Assembly (NCBI GenBank): GCA_002338655.1
Contig: DDIU01000041.1
Coordinates: 1 to 43,324, forward strand
Length of the DNA stretch: 43,324 nt
Reading direction: 5' to 3'
From: Flammeovirgaceae bacterium UBA1842
Lineage (GTDB): Bacteria > Bacteroidota > Bacteroidia > Cytophagales > Cyclobacteriaceae
The translations under genes were made by a program, and so were the position numbers. Below, in pieces: positions 22,666 through 31,723 of the stretch. The notes beneath the pieces are model-generated. The model did no database searches and was not told where the DNA came from. It was given only the letters and a program-made list of their open reading frames with translations. The number at the start of each line of letters is the position of its first letter. The first letter of the stretch is position 1.

Positions 22666-24171
22666 CTATTCCCCTTCTTTTTCCTGGCCTTTATCCACTA
22701 CTATTCTATTTTCCCTATTTACTAATTCCCAAGCGGTATAAAATACCAATTGCGCTCTTTTATTGAGTAGCTCAAACTCGATTTTATCTACCGTATCGGT
22801 TGGTTTGTGATAATCTGGATGAGTACCTGTAGTGTAAAAAATAACAGGGATATTGTTCTTGGCGAAATTCCAGTGGTCAGATCGGTAATATATTCTTTCA
22901 GGATGATTCACATCGTTGTAAGTATAGTCCAGGTCCAGCTTGGTGTAGGTGGCATTGGCGTTTTCACTAATTTGGTGAAGTTCCGTTGACAACTTGTCTG
23001 AGCCAACTAGGGAGACATAATTATCACCTTCTTTGTGATTTTCATCAATACGCCCCACCATGTCGATATTTAAATCAGCTATGGTGTTCTCCAATGGGAA
23101 AATAGGGTGTTGTGTATAATAATCAGAACCTAAAAGTCCTTTTTCCTCCCCAGTTACAGTCATAAACAAGATGCTTCTTCTGGGGCCATGGCCATCCTTT
23201 TTAGCTTCTGAAAAAGCCTGTGCTATTTCCAGAACCGATACTGTACCAGACCCGTCATCATCTGCTCCATTATAGATGTCTTCTCCGTCCATACCTAAGT
23301 GATCATAGTGGGAAGTAATAATCAGCAGCTCATCCTTTTTGTCAGTACCTTCTAAGTACCCCAGCACATTTTCAGTAGGCACTTCAGATAGGTTCATTGC
23401 TAAACTGTAGCTTACTTTAGACGATTTAATTTTTTTGTTATTCTCAACAGCACTTTTCAATTTCTCGTATTTGGTATTGAAAATATCTCCTGCTACGGAT
23501 GGTTTTACAAAAAACACCCCATCAGTTTCACTAGCTTCGGGTTTGTTCACCGATAACCTTCCCCCCAAAAGGAAACCCTTAAACTGTTGTGCCATTCCGT
23601 CAAAAGCCTCATCGGTGGGAGTGTTCAGGATAAAAATTGTCTTAGCGCCTTTTTCATTCGCGATTTGGGCCGCATCCCTCCACCCTCTCATGGACTCAGA
23701 CATAAACATAACAGCTTTGTCTTTTACATCAAGTGATTCAAAATCAGCTTCAGTACCAGCACCCGCAAAGACAATATCCCGTTCAACAGCTCCATTGGTA
23801 ACGGTAGTTCCATAATATATGATACCATTAAAATTATCATATTTCCCCTTTTTTGTTGATAATGAAATTTCTCCTGGTTTGGCAGAATAAAGTACAACAT
23901 CTTGGTAAAATCCATTATTATCGCCTCCTTTTACAGGGCCTTGAAGTCCAAAGGATTTGAATTGTTCGGCTATATAGGCAGCTGCCATTTTTTGACCCAC
24001 TTTGCCTGTTTCCCTTCCTTGTAGGGCATCAGAAGCGATTACCGATAAATGCCCGTGCAAATCACTAACAGTGATAGTGTTAGCATATTTTTCTGCTATG
24101 GGATCTCCCTGGCCAAATACTGTGGTAAATATTGTGGCCATTACCAGGGCCGTTAACATTATTTTTTTCAT
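22666..24171 (-). CDS. Secreted M28 family metallopeptidase (copy 1)
   Basis: Zinc aminopeptidase-type protein of 501 residues, exported by signal peptide MKKIMLTALVMATIFTTVFG followed by Gln. A PA-type insert occupies the first half (VFAGAGTEADFESLDVKDKAV). The di-zinc core follows: SHYDHLG (His, Asp), NGADDDGSGT (bridging Asp), TGEEKGLLGS (catalytic Glu pair), NIDMVGR (Asp) and the late TGTHPDYHKPTDT (His). All ligands are present. It lies 53 bases downstream of a close paralogue (24225-25691) with no clear promoter between, so both are probably co-transcribed. Periplasmic or extracellular peptide degradation is likely. Confidence 0.93.
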   Translation of the reverse strand: MKKIMLTALVMATIFTTVFGQGDPIAEKYANTITVSDLHGHLSVIASDALQGRETGKVGQKMAAAYIAEQFKSFGLQGPVKGGDNNGFYQDVVLYSAKPGEISLSTKKGKYDNFNGIIYYGTTVTNGAVERDIVFAGAGTEADFESLDVKDKAVMFMSESMRGWRDAAQIANEKGAKTIFILNTPTDEAFDGMAQQFKGFLLGGRLSVNKPEASETDGVFFVKPSVAGDIFNTKYEKLKSAVENNKKIKSSKVSYSLAMNLSEVPTENVLGYLEGTDKKDELLIITSHYDHLGMDGEDIYNGADDDGSGTVSVLEIAQAFSEAKKDGHGPRRSILFMTVTGEEKGLLGSDYYTQHPIFPLENTIADLNIDMVGRIDENHKEGDNYVSLVGSDKLSTELHQISENANATYTKLDLDYTYNDVNHPERIYYRSDHWNFAKNNIPVIFYTTGTHPDYHKPTDTVDKIEFELLNKRAQLVFYTAWELVNRENRIVVDKGQEKEGE

Positions 24172-24224
24172 GGTTTGAATTTGGTTTACCTTATTTAACT
24201 ATTTTATTGATACACTATTTAATC

Positions 24225-25691
24225 TTAATCGTTCAAAATTAATCGGTGATCCATATTAACAAGTGTCCAAGCGGTGTAAAATACCAATTGAGCACGGGTT
24301 CTTAACAACCCAAAATTTATTTTTTCGATAGTATCCGTTGGTTGATGATAGTCGGCATGAGTACCATTGAAATAAAATATTACTGGAATATTATGCTTGG
24401 CGAAATTCCAATGATCAGATCGGTAATAAATCCTTTCTGGATGGTTTTCATCATTATAAGTATAATCAATTGTCAGCTTAGTATAGGTGTCATTGGTCTT
24501 TTCACTGATATCATTTAACTGTTTTGATATCCGATCAGCCCCTACTAAATACACATAGTTTGGGTTATCCTCATGTTTAGGATCCACACGGCCAATCATA
24601 TCAATATTCAGGTTCGCCACAGTATTTTCCAACGGGAATATAGGGTGATCTGAATAATACTTTGATCCAAGCAGACCTTTTTCTTCACCAGTAACTGTCA
24701 TAAAAAGGATACTTCTACGTGGGCCTTTTCCAGCATTCTTTGCATCTACAAAGGCTTGGGCTATCTCTAATATGGATACCGTTCCTGATCCATCGTCATC
24801 AGCACCATTGTAAATATCATCACCTTTTTTTCCTAGGTGATCATAATGTGCAGTAATTACTATTAACTCGTCTTTTAGATCAGATCCTTCCAAATAGCCA
24901 AGAACATTTTCTGATGGCACTTCCCTCACATTTATGCCTATCTTGTAGCTTATTTTGGCAGGCTTAATTTTCTTTTTACCAGTCTTTAATTCTTCTATTT
25001 TCATTCCAAGCATTTCTTCGGCCAAAGAGGGTGAGAGAAAAAATAGGCCATCATTTGAATCGGAGGATTCCCTTTCCAATGAAAGCCTTCCTTTAGAAGA
25101 ACTATACCTTTCTACTAAACTTTCAAAGTCCGCATCAGAAGAACTGTTTACTACCAATAGTATGGAGGCATTTTTTTCTTTTGCTGTTCTAGCCGCACTT
25201 CTCCACCCCCATGTAGATTCTGATAATATCAATACAGCCTTATCTTTTACATCTAAATTCTCAAAATCTTGCGCAGAACCAGTACCTGCAAAAACTATTT
25301 CTTTATTTACTTCTCCGGGGGTTTCTGTAGAACCAAAATATACCAATCCATCAAAGTTTTTATGAGTTCCTTTTTGTGTTGTTACATAAATGTTACCAGG
25401 TTCAGATACATATAACGGCACTTTTTGATAGAATCCATTATTGTCATCACCCTTTACCGGTCCCACCAGCCCCAACATTTTGAATTGCTCGGCAATATAG
25501 GCGGCTGCCATTTTTTGTCCTACTTCCCCAGTTTCCCTACCCTGCATTGCATCAGAGGCGATAACAGATAGGTGCTTGGTTAAATCAGCTTCCGTGATAG
25601 TGTTGGCAAATTTTTGTGCGTCAACATCTACCTGAGCATGTACCGATATGAAGGCAATGAATAGAAATGCCGAAAGAAATAATTTTTTCAT
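24225..25691 (-). CDS. Secreted M28 family metallopeptidase (copy 2)
   Basis: A 488-residue paralogue of the next gene, with signal peptide MKKLFLSAFLFIAFISVHA followed by Gln. It has the same architecture: PA-type insert, AHYDHLGKKGDDIYNGADDD, TGEEKGLLGS, NIDMIGR and NGTHADYHQPTDT. The open frame extends 32 codons upstream of 25691, but the extension lacks signal-peptide features and contains the -7 element, so ATG 25691 is used. Long identical blocks (DDDGSGTVS, PERIYYRSDHWNFAK) show a tandem duplication. The loop sequences and C-termini differ most, which suggests diverging substrate preference. It is the promoter-proximal copy. Confidence 0.93.
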   Translation of the reverse strand: MKKLFLSAFLFIAFISVHAQVDVDAQKFANTITEADLTKHLSVIASDAMQGRETGEVGQKMAAAYIAEQFKMLGLVGPVKGDDNNGFYQKVPLYVSEPGNIYVTTQKGTHKNFDGLVYFGSTETPGEVNKEIVFAGTGSAQDFENLDVKDKAVLILSESTWGWRSAARTAKEKNASILLVVNSSSDADFESLVERYSSSKGRLSLERESSDSNDGLFFLSPSLAEEMLGMKIEELKTGKKKIKPAKISYKIGINVREVPSENVLGYLEGSDLKDELIVITAHYDHLGKKGDDIYNGADDDGSGTVSILEIAQAFVDAKNAGKGPRRSILFMTVTGEEKGLLGSKYYSDHPIFPLENTVANLNIDMIGRVDPKHEDNPNYVYLVGADRISKQLNDISEKTNDTYTKLTIDYTYNDENHPERIYYRSDHWNFAKHNIPVIFYFNGTHADYHQPTDTIEKINFGLLRTRAQLVFYTAWTLVNMDHRLILND

Positions 25692-25721
25692 AGTATTTAA
25701 TTTTAAACCGATAGTAAATTC

Positions 25722-25729
25722 CAAATTTA
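25722..25729 (-). promoter_or_regulatory. -7 promoter element for the M28 pair
   Basis: The minus strand reads TAAATTTG, a full TAnnTTTG match, 30 bases before the ATG at 25691. It lies inside the upstream frame extension, which supports the shorter start for that gene. Confidence 0.6.
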
Positions 25730-25854
25730 GGTAATCAGGCAGGTTAAGTGGTCTTTGGAATTGAAAATTTGATGAACGGTCTGCCACCGATGTTTAAGTA
25801 ACCACAGCCTACTTTTTATTGGCAGGGAGCATAATTACTTTGGTAAATAAATTA

Positions 25855-25862
25855 TAACTTTG
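25855..25862 (+). promoter_or_regulatory. -7 promoter element for gcvP
   Basis: TAACTTTG fully matches TAnnTTTG, 29 bases before the gcvP ATG. The nearest TTG (25840-25842) is only 12 bases upstream, too close for a normal -33 element. No glycine riboswitch-like structure fits in the roughly 20-base leader. Confidence 0.55.
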
Positions 25863-25891
25863 CGGCTCAAATTCACGGGTAAACTATCAAT

Positions 25892-28774
25892 ATGAAACTA
25901 GATATTACTTACAGCGAAAGGTTCGATTCTAGGCACAATGGACCAGATGCAGATCAGCAGGAAAGAATGTTGAAATTTATTAATGCTGATTCGATTGATC
26001 AATTAATTGACCAGACCATTCCGAAGGCAATTCGACTCAAAAAAGAATTGGACTTACCCCTCGCCAAAAGTGAATATCAGTTTCTGAAAGATTTTAAGAA
26101 GCTAGCCGCAAAAAATAAAATATTCAAGTCATACATAGGCACTGGGTATTATGATACCATTACCCCAGGGGTGATTTTAAGAAATGTACTGGAAAACCCA
26201 GGATGGTATACTGCTTATACCCCGTATCAAGCTGAAATAGCCCAAGGCAGATTGGAAGCACTTATCAATTTCCAAACAATGGTTATTGACTTAACGGGAA
26301 TGGAGATAGCCAATGCCTCTTTATTAGATGAAGGAACAGCAGCCGCTGAAGCCATGGCCATGTTAGCTGGAATCAGAAAAGGGTCCAAAAAAGAGGCGAA
26401 CAAGTTTTTTGTTGATAAAAATATGTTCCCCCAAACATTAGACATCTTGAAAACCCGGGCCATTCCGGTAGGTATAGAATTGGAAATTGGGGATATGGCA
26501 ACTGTTGATTTGACTGATGAAAACCTATATGGTGTTCTGTGTCAATACCCAAACAATGACGGAGCAGTAATTGACCATAGTGATTTTGTGGCATCAGCGA
26601 AGGAGAATCAAGTATTTGTGGCCATGGCTGCAGATTTGATGAGCCTCTTGTTGTTAAAGTCACCAGGAGAAATGGGTGCGGATGTGGTAGTAGGCACAAG
26701 CCAACGATTTGGAGTGCCAATGGGCTACGGTGGCCCCCATGCAGCCTATTTTGCAACAAAAGATGAGTATAAAAGGCAAATCCCAGGTCGTATTATTGGG
26801 GCCTCAATAGATGCGCAAGGAAATAATGCTTATAGAATGGCCCTACAAACAAGGGAGCAGCACATAAGGAGGGAAAAAGCAACCTCTAATATTTGTACCG
26901 CACAAGTATTATTGGCAGTAATGGCCGGAATGTATACCGTATATCACGGCCCTAAAGGACTTAAGAAAATAGCCTCAAGAATACACGGCCTTACCCAGTT
27001 ACTAAATAAGGCACTTGTTGCTTCAGGGCTTACTCAGGAGAATCAACATTATTTTGATACACTTAAAGTAGCAGTAGCCGATAAAAAGACAATAAAAGCA
27101 AAAGCTGAGAAAGCAGGTATCAATTTCAGGTATTTTGATACGAATCATATCGGAATAGCCATTGATGAAACCACATCGCTTGAAGACATAAAAAATGTAT
27201 ATGCAATACTTAGTGATGGGAACTTTGACTTTGGTAAAGAGAGTCAAAACCTGAAAATCACTTGGCCTGATAGTATCGTAAGAAAATCTGAATATCTGCA
27301 ACATCCTGTATTCAATCAATTCCATGCCGAACATGAGATGCTGCGTTATATCAAAAGACTTGAAAACAAAGATTTGTCATTGGTTCATAGCATGATCTCG
27401 TTGGGGTCGTGCACCATGAAGCTAAATGCCACTGCAGAAATGATTCCGGTTACATGGCCAGAGTTTGGTCAAATCCACCCATTTGTTCCAGAAGATCAAG
27501 CCCAAGGGTATAGGGAAATGTTCAAGGATTTGGAAGCGTGGCTTTGTGAGATTACCGGATTTCATGCCATGTCGCTACAGCCTAACAGTGGTGCTCAAGG
27601 CGAGTATGCTGGGCTAATGGTGATCAGGGCTTATCATGAAAGTAGAGGGGAGTCACATAGAAATGTCACCCTTATCCCTTCTTCTGCGCATGGCACCAAC
27701 CCTGCCAGCGCGGTGATGGCCGGTATGAAAGTGGTGATCGTAAAATGTGATGAGCAAGGAAATATCGATTTGGATGATATGAAAGCCAAAGCTCAGGAGC
27801 ATAAAGACAATCTTTCGGCTTTGATGGTAACTTACCCGTCCACTCACGGTGTGTTTGAAGAAAGTATTATGGAAATCTGCCAAGTGATCCATGATGCAGG
27901 TGGCCAGGTATATATGGATGGGGCTAATATGAATGCGCAAGTAGGACTGACCAGCCCTGCTAACATTGGCGCAGACGTATGCCACCTCAACCTGCATAAA
28001 ACATTCTGTATCCCTCATGGGGGTGGTGGACCGGGGATGGGACCTATTGGTGTAGCCAAGCAGTTGGCACCATTTTTACCGGGTAATCCTTTGGTAAAAT
28101 CAGGTGGAGATAAGGCCATTACCGCTATTTCAGCAGCACCGTTTGGTAGTGCCAGTATATTGACGATATCCTATGCGTACATCGCCATGATGGGAAGAAA
28201 TGGATTGAAAAGTGCTACACATTTGGCTATTTTAAATGCCAATTATTTAAAAGAAAAACTCTCTGGGCATTATGAAGTGCTTTATACGGGCAAAAACGGT
28301 AGGGCAGCCCATGAAATGATAATTGATTGCCGTGAGTTCAAAAAATTTGGTGTGGAGGTAGAAGATATGGCCAAACGCTTAATGGACTATGGATACCATG
28401 CACCTACCGTTTCCTTCCCTGTAGCCGGAACTATGATGATAGAGCCCACAGAAAGTGAAAACATTGGAGAATTGGATAGGTTCTGTAGTGCCATGATCGA
28501 AATCAGAAATGAAATCAGGGAGGTAGAGACCGGTATGGCAGATGCTGAAAACAATGTATTGAAGAATGCCCCGCATACGGCAGCAGTTATTACCGCTACC
28601 GCTTGGGACAAGCCTTACAGCAGGGAAAAGGCGGCCTACCCGTTGAGCTATGTAGCCGGCAATAAGTTCTGGCCAGCAGTAGGTAGAGTAGATAGCGCCT
28701 ATGGTGACAGGAATCTGATGTGTAGCTGCTTGCCTTTGGAGGAGTATAGTGAAGATAAAGCTGTAGAAGTTTAA
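25892..28774 (+). CDS. gcvP: Glycine dehydrogenase (decarboxylating), P protein
   Basis: PLP enzyme of the glycine cleavage system: decarboxylates glycine and loads the aminomethyl group on the lipoyl arm of the H protein. 960 residues, the long single-chain form combining the two halves that are separate subunits in some bacteria. The first half contains YTAYTPYQAEIAQGRLE and FGVPMGYGGPHAAYF. The second has SLGSCTMKLNA, the glycine-rich GGGGPGMGP and the PLP lysine in HLNLHKTFCIPHGGGG (about residue 703). Nothing is missing. gcvT and gcvH are elsewhere. A clean terminator follows the stop codon. Confidence 0.97.
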   Translation: MKLDITYSERFDSRHNGPDADQQERMLKFINADSIDQLIDQTIPKAIRLKKELDLPLAKSEYQFLKDFKKLAAKNKIFKSYIGTGYYDTITPGVILRNVLENPGWYTAYTPYQAEIAQGRLEALINFQTMVIDLTGMEIANASLLDEGTAAAEAMAMLAGIRKGSKKEANKFFVDKNMFPQTLDILKTRAIPVGIELEIGDMATVDLTDENLYGVLCQYPNNDGAVIDHSDFVASAKENQVFVAMAADLMSLLLLKSPGEMGADVVVGTSQRFGVPMGYGGPHAAYFATKDEYKRQIPGRIIGASIDAQGNNAYRMALQTREQHIRREKATSNICTAQVLLAVMAGMYTVYHGPKGLKKIASRIHGLTQLLNKALVASGLTQENQHYFDTLKVAVADKKTIKAKAEKAGINFRYFDTNHIGIAIDETTSLEDIKNVYAILSDGNFDFGKESQNLKITWPDSIVRKSEYLQHPVFNQFHAEHEMLRYIKRLENKDLSLVHSMISLGSCTMKLNATAEMIPVTWPEFGQIHPFVPEDQAQGYREMFKDLEAWLCEITGFHAMSLQPNSGAQGEYAGLMVIRAYHESRGESHRNVTLIPSSAHGTNPASAVMAGMKVVIVKCDEQGNIDLDDMKAKAQEHKDNLSALMVTYPSTHGVFEESIMEICQVIHDAGGQVYMDGANMNAQVGLTSPANIGADVCHLNLHKTFCIPHGGGGPGMGPIGVAKQLAPFLPGNPLVKSGGDKAITAISAAPFGSASILTISYAYIAMMGRNGLKSATHLAILNANYLKEKLSGHYEVLYTGKNGRAAHEMIIDCREFKKFGVEVEDMAKRLMDYGYHAPTVSFPVAGTMMIEPTESENIGELDRFCSAMIEIRNEIREVETGMADAENNVLKNAPHTAAVITATAWDKPYSREKAAYPLSYVAGNKFWPAVGRVDSAYGDRNLMCSCLPLEEYSEDKAVEV

Positions 28775-28780
28775 AATTTG

Positions 28781-28806
28781 AAAGAGCCTTTTAAGGCTCT
28801 TTTTTT
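28781..28806. terminator. Rho-independent terminator of gcvP
   Basis: AAAGAGCCTT (28781-28790) pairs with AAGGCTCTTT (28793-28802) around a 2-base loop and is followed by T residues. The mirror-image A run on the other side lets it serve the convergent glutaminyl-cyclase-like gene too, whose stop codon lies in the T tract. Confidence 0.9.
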
Positions 28807-29797
28807 ATTCCCTATAAATCACGTTCAATAACGTCACACCTACAGCATCTAAGGTTTCTTTACTTATGATGTCCATATTATCGGCATGGGTATGATGGAA
28901 GCTCCCAAATGACCCATCTACCGGATCGGTTGGGATAATGTCTATCATTGGAATTTTGCCAATTTTGTTTACAAAATAATGATCATCGGTAATGGCTCCT
29001 CCTTGTTTTCTGACAAAATACCTGTCATAGCCTAATTGAGAAGCTTTTCCCCAAACTTTCTCCACTATGGATGGGGCATAATAGTTAGAATGTCCTTCAA
29101 TATAGAATTTGGCATCTTTGCCACCCACCATATCCAACAATATGCCATAGTAAGCTGAATAATTACGCCTATGCTTGTTTTTGGACCAATATTGAGAGCC
29201 TAAACACCACCAACTTTCAAAATCACCGGTCACTGGTACGTAGTCCTGCGTTGAAGCATCATTACCCCAATCTTCACCATCAAAAAGGATAATATCAACC
29301 CCAACCTTTAAAGAATCATTTTGACCAATGACCCGGGCCAACTCAATGAGCACACCCACTCCGCTTGCCCCGTCATTGGCGCCTAAGATGGGCTCATCCT
29401 GACGCGAATCATCTGCATCGGCCCAAGGGCGGGTGTCCCAATGGGCGGCCAAAAGGATTCTTTTTTGTGCTTTTGGATTATAACCTGCTATAATATTTCT
29501 TAAATATAAATTTTGTTTGTCAAATGTTGTCGCTTGAAATTCTTGTTCTTCTACTTCCCATCCATAGCCTTTGAGTTTGGCGATTAGGTAATCACCTGTT
29601 TCTACATGTCCCTTAGTGTTAGGTACCCTTGGACCGAAGGAAACCTGCTTATCAACAAAATAATAGGCCGAATCAGCGTTAAATGAGGGTACATAAACTT
29701 CTTTCTTGGTTAGATCTGAACTTTCAGCCTCTTGTTTTTTGTCATTTTGACAAGCCGAAAATGCTATTATTATTGGAAGTAAGTAGGTAAATCGCAT
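28805..29797 (-). CDS. M28-type glutaminyl-peptide cyclotransferase, lipoprotein
   Basis: A lipoprotein of about 330 residues with signal MRFTYLLPIIIAFSAC (lipobox FSAC). The zinc-dependent fold shows FGPRVPNT, AAHWDTRPWAD, GANDGASGVGV, ILFDGEDWG and the late SFHHTHADN. These motifs, especially HWDTRPWAD and DGEDWG, match type II glutaminyl cyclases rather than ordinary aminopeptidases. Such enzymes convert N-terminal glutamine to pyroglutamate, and in Porphyromonas the homologue is an envelope lipoprotein. Several proteins in this window expose Gln after signal cleavage and are possible substrates. The frame also reaches a GTG at 29809 (MIKKMRF...); ATG 29797 is chosen. Aminopeptidase activity remains an alternative. 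Confidence 0.85.
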   Translation of the reverse strand: MRFTYLLPIIIAFSACQNDKKQEAESSDLTKKEVYVPSFNADSAYYFVDKQVSFGPRVPNTKGHVETGDYLIAKLKGYGWEVEEQEFQATTFDKQNLYLRNIIAGYNPKAQKRILLAAHWDTRPWADADDSRQDEPILGANDGASGVGVLIELARVIGQNDSLKVGVDIILFDGEDWGNDASTQDYVPVTGDFESWWCLGSQYWSKNKHRRNYSAYYGILLDMVGGKDAKFYIEGHSNYYAPSIVEKVWGKASQLGYDRYFVRKQGGAITDDHYFVNKIGKIPMIDIIPTDPVDGSFGSFHHTHADNMDIISKETLDAVGVTLLNVIYRE

Positions 29798-29870
29798 TTT
29801 TTTAATCACTAAGGTGTTTAAGGGTTTAACCCAAACTGAAGAAATATAGTATTTCTACTTCTGGTTATTG

Positions 29871-29902
29871 TTTGTAAAGCAAATAAAATTGATTTAAATT
29901 TG
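29871..29902 (+). promoter_or_regulatory. Promoter for rimP-nusA-infB
   Basis: TTTG (29871-29874), a 20-base spacer, then TAAATTTG (29895-29902): full matches to both elements of the Bacteroidota promoter. Transcription should start near 29909, giving a leader of about 45 bases that consists mostly of the hairpin described next. Confidence 0.65.
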
Positions 29903-29925
29903 CAGCGTAAATATAATAAGTTTCT

Positions 29926-29951
29926 GAGGGGACACCGAGTCCCCTCTTTTT
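29926..29951 (+). promoter_or_regulatory. GC-rich leader hairpin before rimP (possible attenuator)
   Basis: GAGGGGAC (29926-29933), loop ACCGA, GTCCCCTC (29939-29946), then TTTTTAT. The perfect 8-bp stem followed by five T looks like an intrinsic terminator placed 8 bases before the rimP ATG, downstream of the promoter. It could abort transcription of rimP-nusA-infB under some conditions or hide the ribosome landing site. NusA itself influences termination, so autoregulation is conceivable. Confidence 0.6.
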
Positions 29952-29953
29952 AT

Positions 29954-30424
29954 ATGAAGAATTTACAAAAAATTGTACTGGATATCGCTGAGAAAAATCT
30001 TACTAACGAGGATTTTTTTATCGCTGATGTCGTTGTCTCTTCAGAAACCGGACCTTGCAAGATATTTATTTTCCTCGATGGGGACAAAGGCGTTACTATC
30101 GATGATTGTGTTGCACTGAGCCGGGCGGTTGCCAATGTGTTGGAAGAAGAGGATTTAGTGGATTCAAAATACACACTTGATGTATCTTCACCAGGTGTTG
30201 ATTTTCCCCTTAACTCCATAAGGCAATACACTAAGAACGTGGGAAGGGATGTAAAAGTCACTACCACTGATGGGACGGACCTCAAAGGAAAGCTTACTAA
30301 AGTGACTAATGAGGGGATAGTGCTGGATAAGGAAGTAAAAAAAGGTAAAAAGATATCTTTAGAGGCCACGGAGTTGGCATTTAATGAAATAAAGAAAACA
30401 ATTGTTCAGGTATCGTTTAAATAA
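29954..30424 (+). CDS. rimP: Ribosome maturation factor RimP
   Basis: Assists late assembly of the 30S subunit. 156 residues, matching the family: N-terminal alpha/beta domain with CKIFIFLDGDKGVTIDDC, then LDVSSPGVDFPL, and an SH3-like C-terminal domain (KGLTK-type strands GKLTKVTNEGIVLD). The frame is open upstream to 29900 but that part covers the leader hairpin; MKNLQKIV at 29954 is the family-like start. It is the first gene of rimP-nusA-infB, the order found in most bacteria; nusA follows after 17 bases. Confidence 0.95.
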   Translation: MKNLQKIVLDIAEKNLTNEDFFIADVVVSSETGPCKIFIFLDGDKGVTIDDCVALSRAVANVLEEEDLVDSKYTLDVSSPGVDFPLNSIRQYTKNVGRDVKVTTTDGTDLKGKLTKVTNEGIVLDKEVKKGKKISLEATELAFNEIKKTIVQVSFK

Positions 30425-30441
30425 TAAACAAATAGAATAAA

Positions 30442-31683
30442 ATGAATGCTTCTGTACTTATAGAGTCGTTTGCAGATTTTGCAAAACAGAAAAACATAGA
30501 CAGGCCTACCATGATCAGGATTTTGGAGGATGTGTTCAGAACCATGATCAGAAGGAAGTACGAGACTGATGAGAATTTTGACATCATTATCAATGCTGAC
30601 AAAGGTGACTTGGAAATATGGAGATTCAGGGAAATTGTTGATGACAATTCTGAAGACATATGGGATCACGATAAGATCAGCCTTTCTGACGCACGGAAGA
30701 TTGAACCTGATTTTGAAATTGGTGAAGAGGTAGCTGAAGAGATTACTTTTGAGGATTTTGGAAGAAGAGCGGTGATGACAGCGCGTCAGACCTTGATCCA
30801 ACGTGTCAAAGACCTAGAAAAGGATATCCTATTTGAGAAATATAAGGATTTAGTTGGGGAGATTATCACGGGTGAAGTTTATCAAATATTGAGCCGTGAA
30901 GTATTGCTAATTGATGCCGAAGGCAATGAAATCTCAATTCCTAAGAGCGAACAGATCCATAAGGATAGGTTTAGAAAAGGAGATCAGGTACGGGCTATTG
31001 TTGATCGTGTGGATATGTACAATGGCAGTCCAAAGATTATACTTTCAAGAACAAGCCCAGTATTCCTTGAACGACTTTTCGAAAGCGAAGTACCAGAGGT
31101 TTATGATGGCCTAATTACCATAAAGAAAGTGGTAAGGGAGCCCGGTGAGCGTGCCAAAGTGGCTGTTGAGTCTTACGATGATAGAATTGACCCAGTAGGT
31201 GCTTGTGTGGGAATGAAAGGTTCCAGGATTCACAGTATCGTACGGGAATTACAAAATGAAAATATTGATGTTATCAATTTTACCGATAACATGGACTTAT
31301 ATATTACAAGGGCACTTAGCCCAGCTAAAATCAGCAGTATCAAAATTGGCGAAGGTGACGAACGTGTTTCTGTTTTCCTGAAGCCAGATCAGGTGTCTTT
31401 GGCTATAGGTAAAGGTGGTCAAAACATCAAGTTGGCAAGCCGATTAGTAGGTAAGGAAATCGATGTTTTCAGGGAGCTTGGCGACTTTGATGAGGAGGAT
31501 GTTGATTTGGAAGAATTCAGTGATGAAATTGAGAGCTGGGTGATAGATGAATTGAAGAGAATAGGCCTCGATACGGCCAAAAGCGTATTGACACTAACTA
31601 AAGAGGAGTTGGTAAGAAGAGCAGATTTGGAGGATGAAACAATCGATAATGTTTTAAGAATATTGAAACAAGAGTTCGAATAA
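30442..31683 (+). CDS. nusA: Transcription termination/antitermination protein NusA
   Basis: Binds RNA polymerase and nascent RNA to modulate pausing, termination and antitermination. 413 residues. An N-terminal polymerase-binding domain (1-125) has FADFAKQKNIDRPTMIRILED. An S1 domain (about 135-200) follows. Two KH domains follow with GACVGMKGSRIHSIV and SLAIGKGGQNIKLA. A single C-terminal helix-hairpin-helix-like region (about 365-413, VIDELKRIGLDTAKSVLTLTKEELVRRADL) stands where E. coli has two acidic repeats. The KH GxxG loops are intact. It lies between rimP and infB. Confidence 0.97.
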   Translation: MNASVLIESFADFAKQKNIDRPTMIRILEDVFRTMIRRKYETDENFDIIINADKGDLEIWRFREIVDDNSEDIWDHDKISLSDARKIEPDFEIGEEVAEEITFEDFGRRAVMTARQTLIQRVKDLEKDILFEKYKDLVGEIITGEVYQILSREVLLIDAEGNEISIPKSEQIHKDRFRKGDQVRAIVDRVDMYNGSPKIILSRTSPVFLERLFESEVPEVYDGLITIKKVVREPGERAKVAVESYDDRIDPVGACVGMKGSRIHSIVRELQNENIDVINFTDNMDLYITRALSPAKISSIKIGEGDERVSVFLKPDQVSLAIGKGGQNIKLASRLVGKEIDVFRELGDFDEEDVDLEEFSDEIESWVIDELKRIGLDTAKSVLTLTKEELVRRADLEDETIDNVLRILKQEFE

Positions 31684-31723
31684 TCCAATTTTTTAAACTA
31701 ACAAAAAAAAGAGATATTTGAAT

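Noticed and set aside
23435..23815. Long antisense open frame opposite M28 copy 1, with a similar one opposite copy 2 at 24955-25365
   Set aside because: Both are at equivalent positions of paralogous genes and reflect shared codon pattern of the real strand; they have no start context or recognisable product.
25862..25892. Glycine riboswitch upstream of gcvP
   Set aside because: The leader after the -7 element is about 20-25 bases, far too short for a glycine aptamer, and no tandem helices are visible.
26373..26759. Antisense open frame within gcvP
   Set aside because: It lies entirely opposite a conserved part of gcvP, with no signals of its own.
30406..30801. Antisense open frames over the start of nusA
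   Set aside because: They overlap a certain nusA domain and have low-complexity translations typical of shadow frames.
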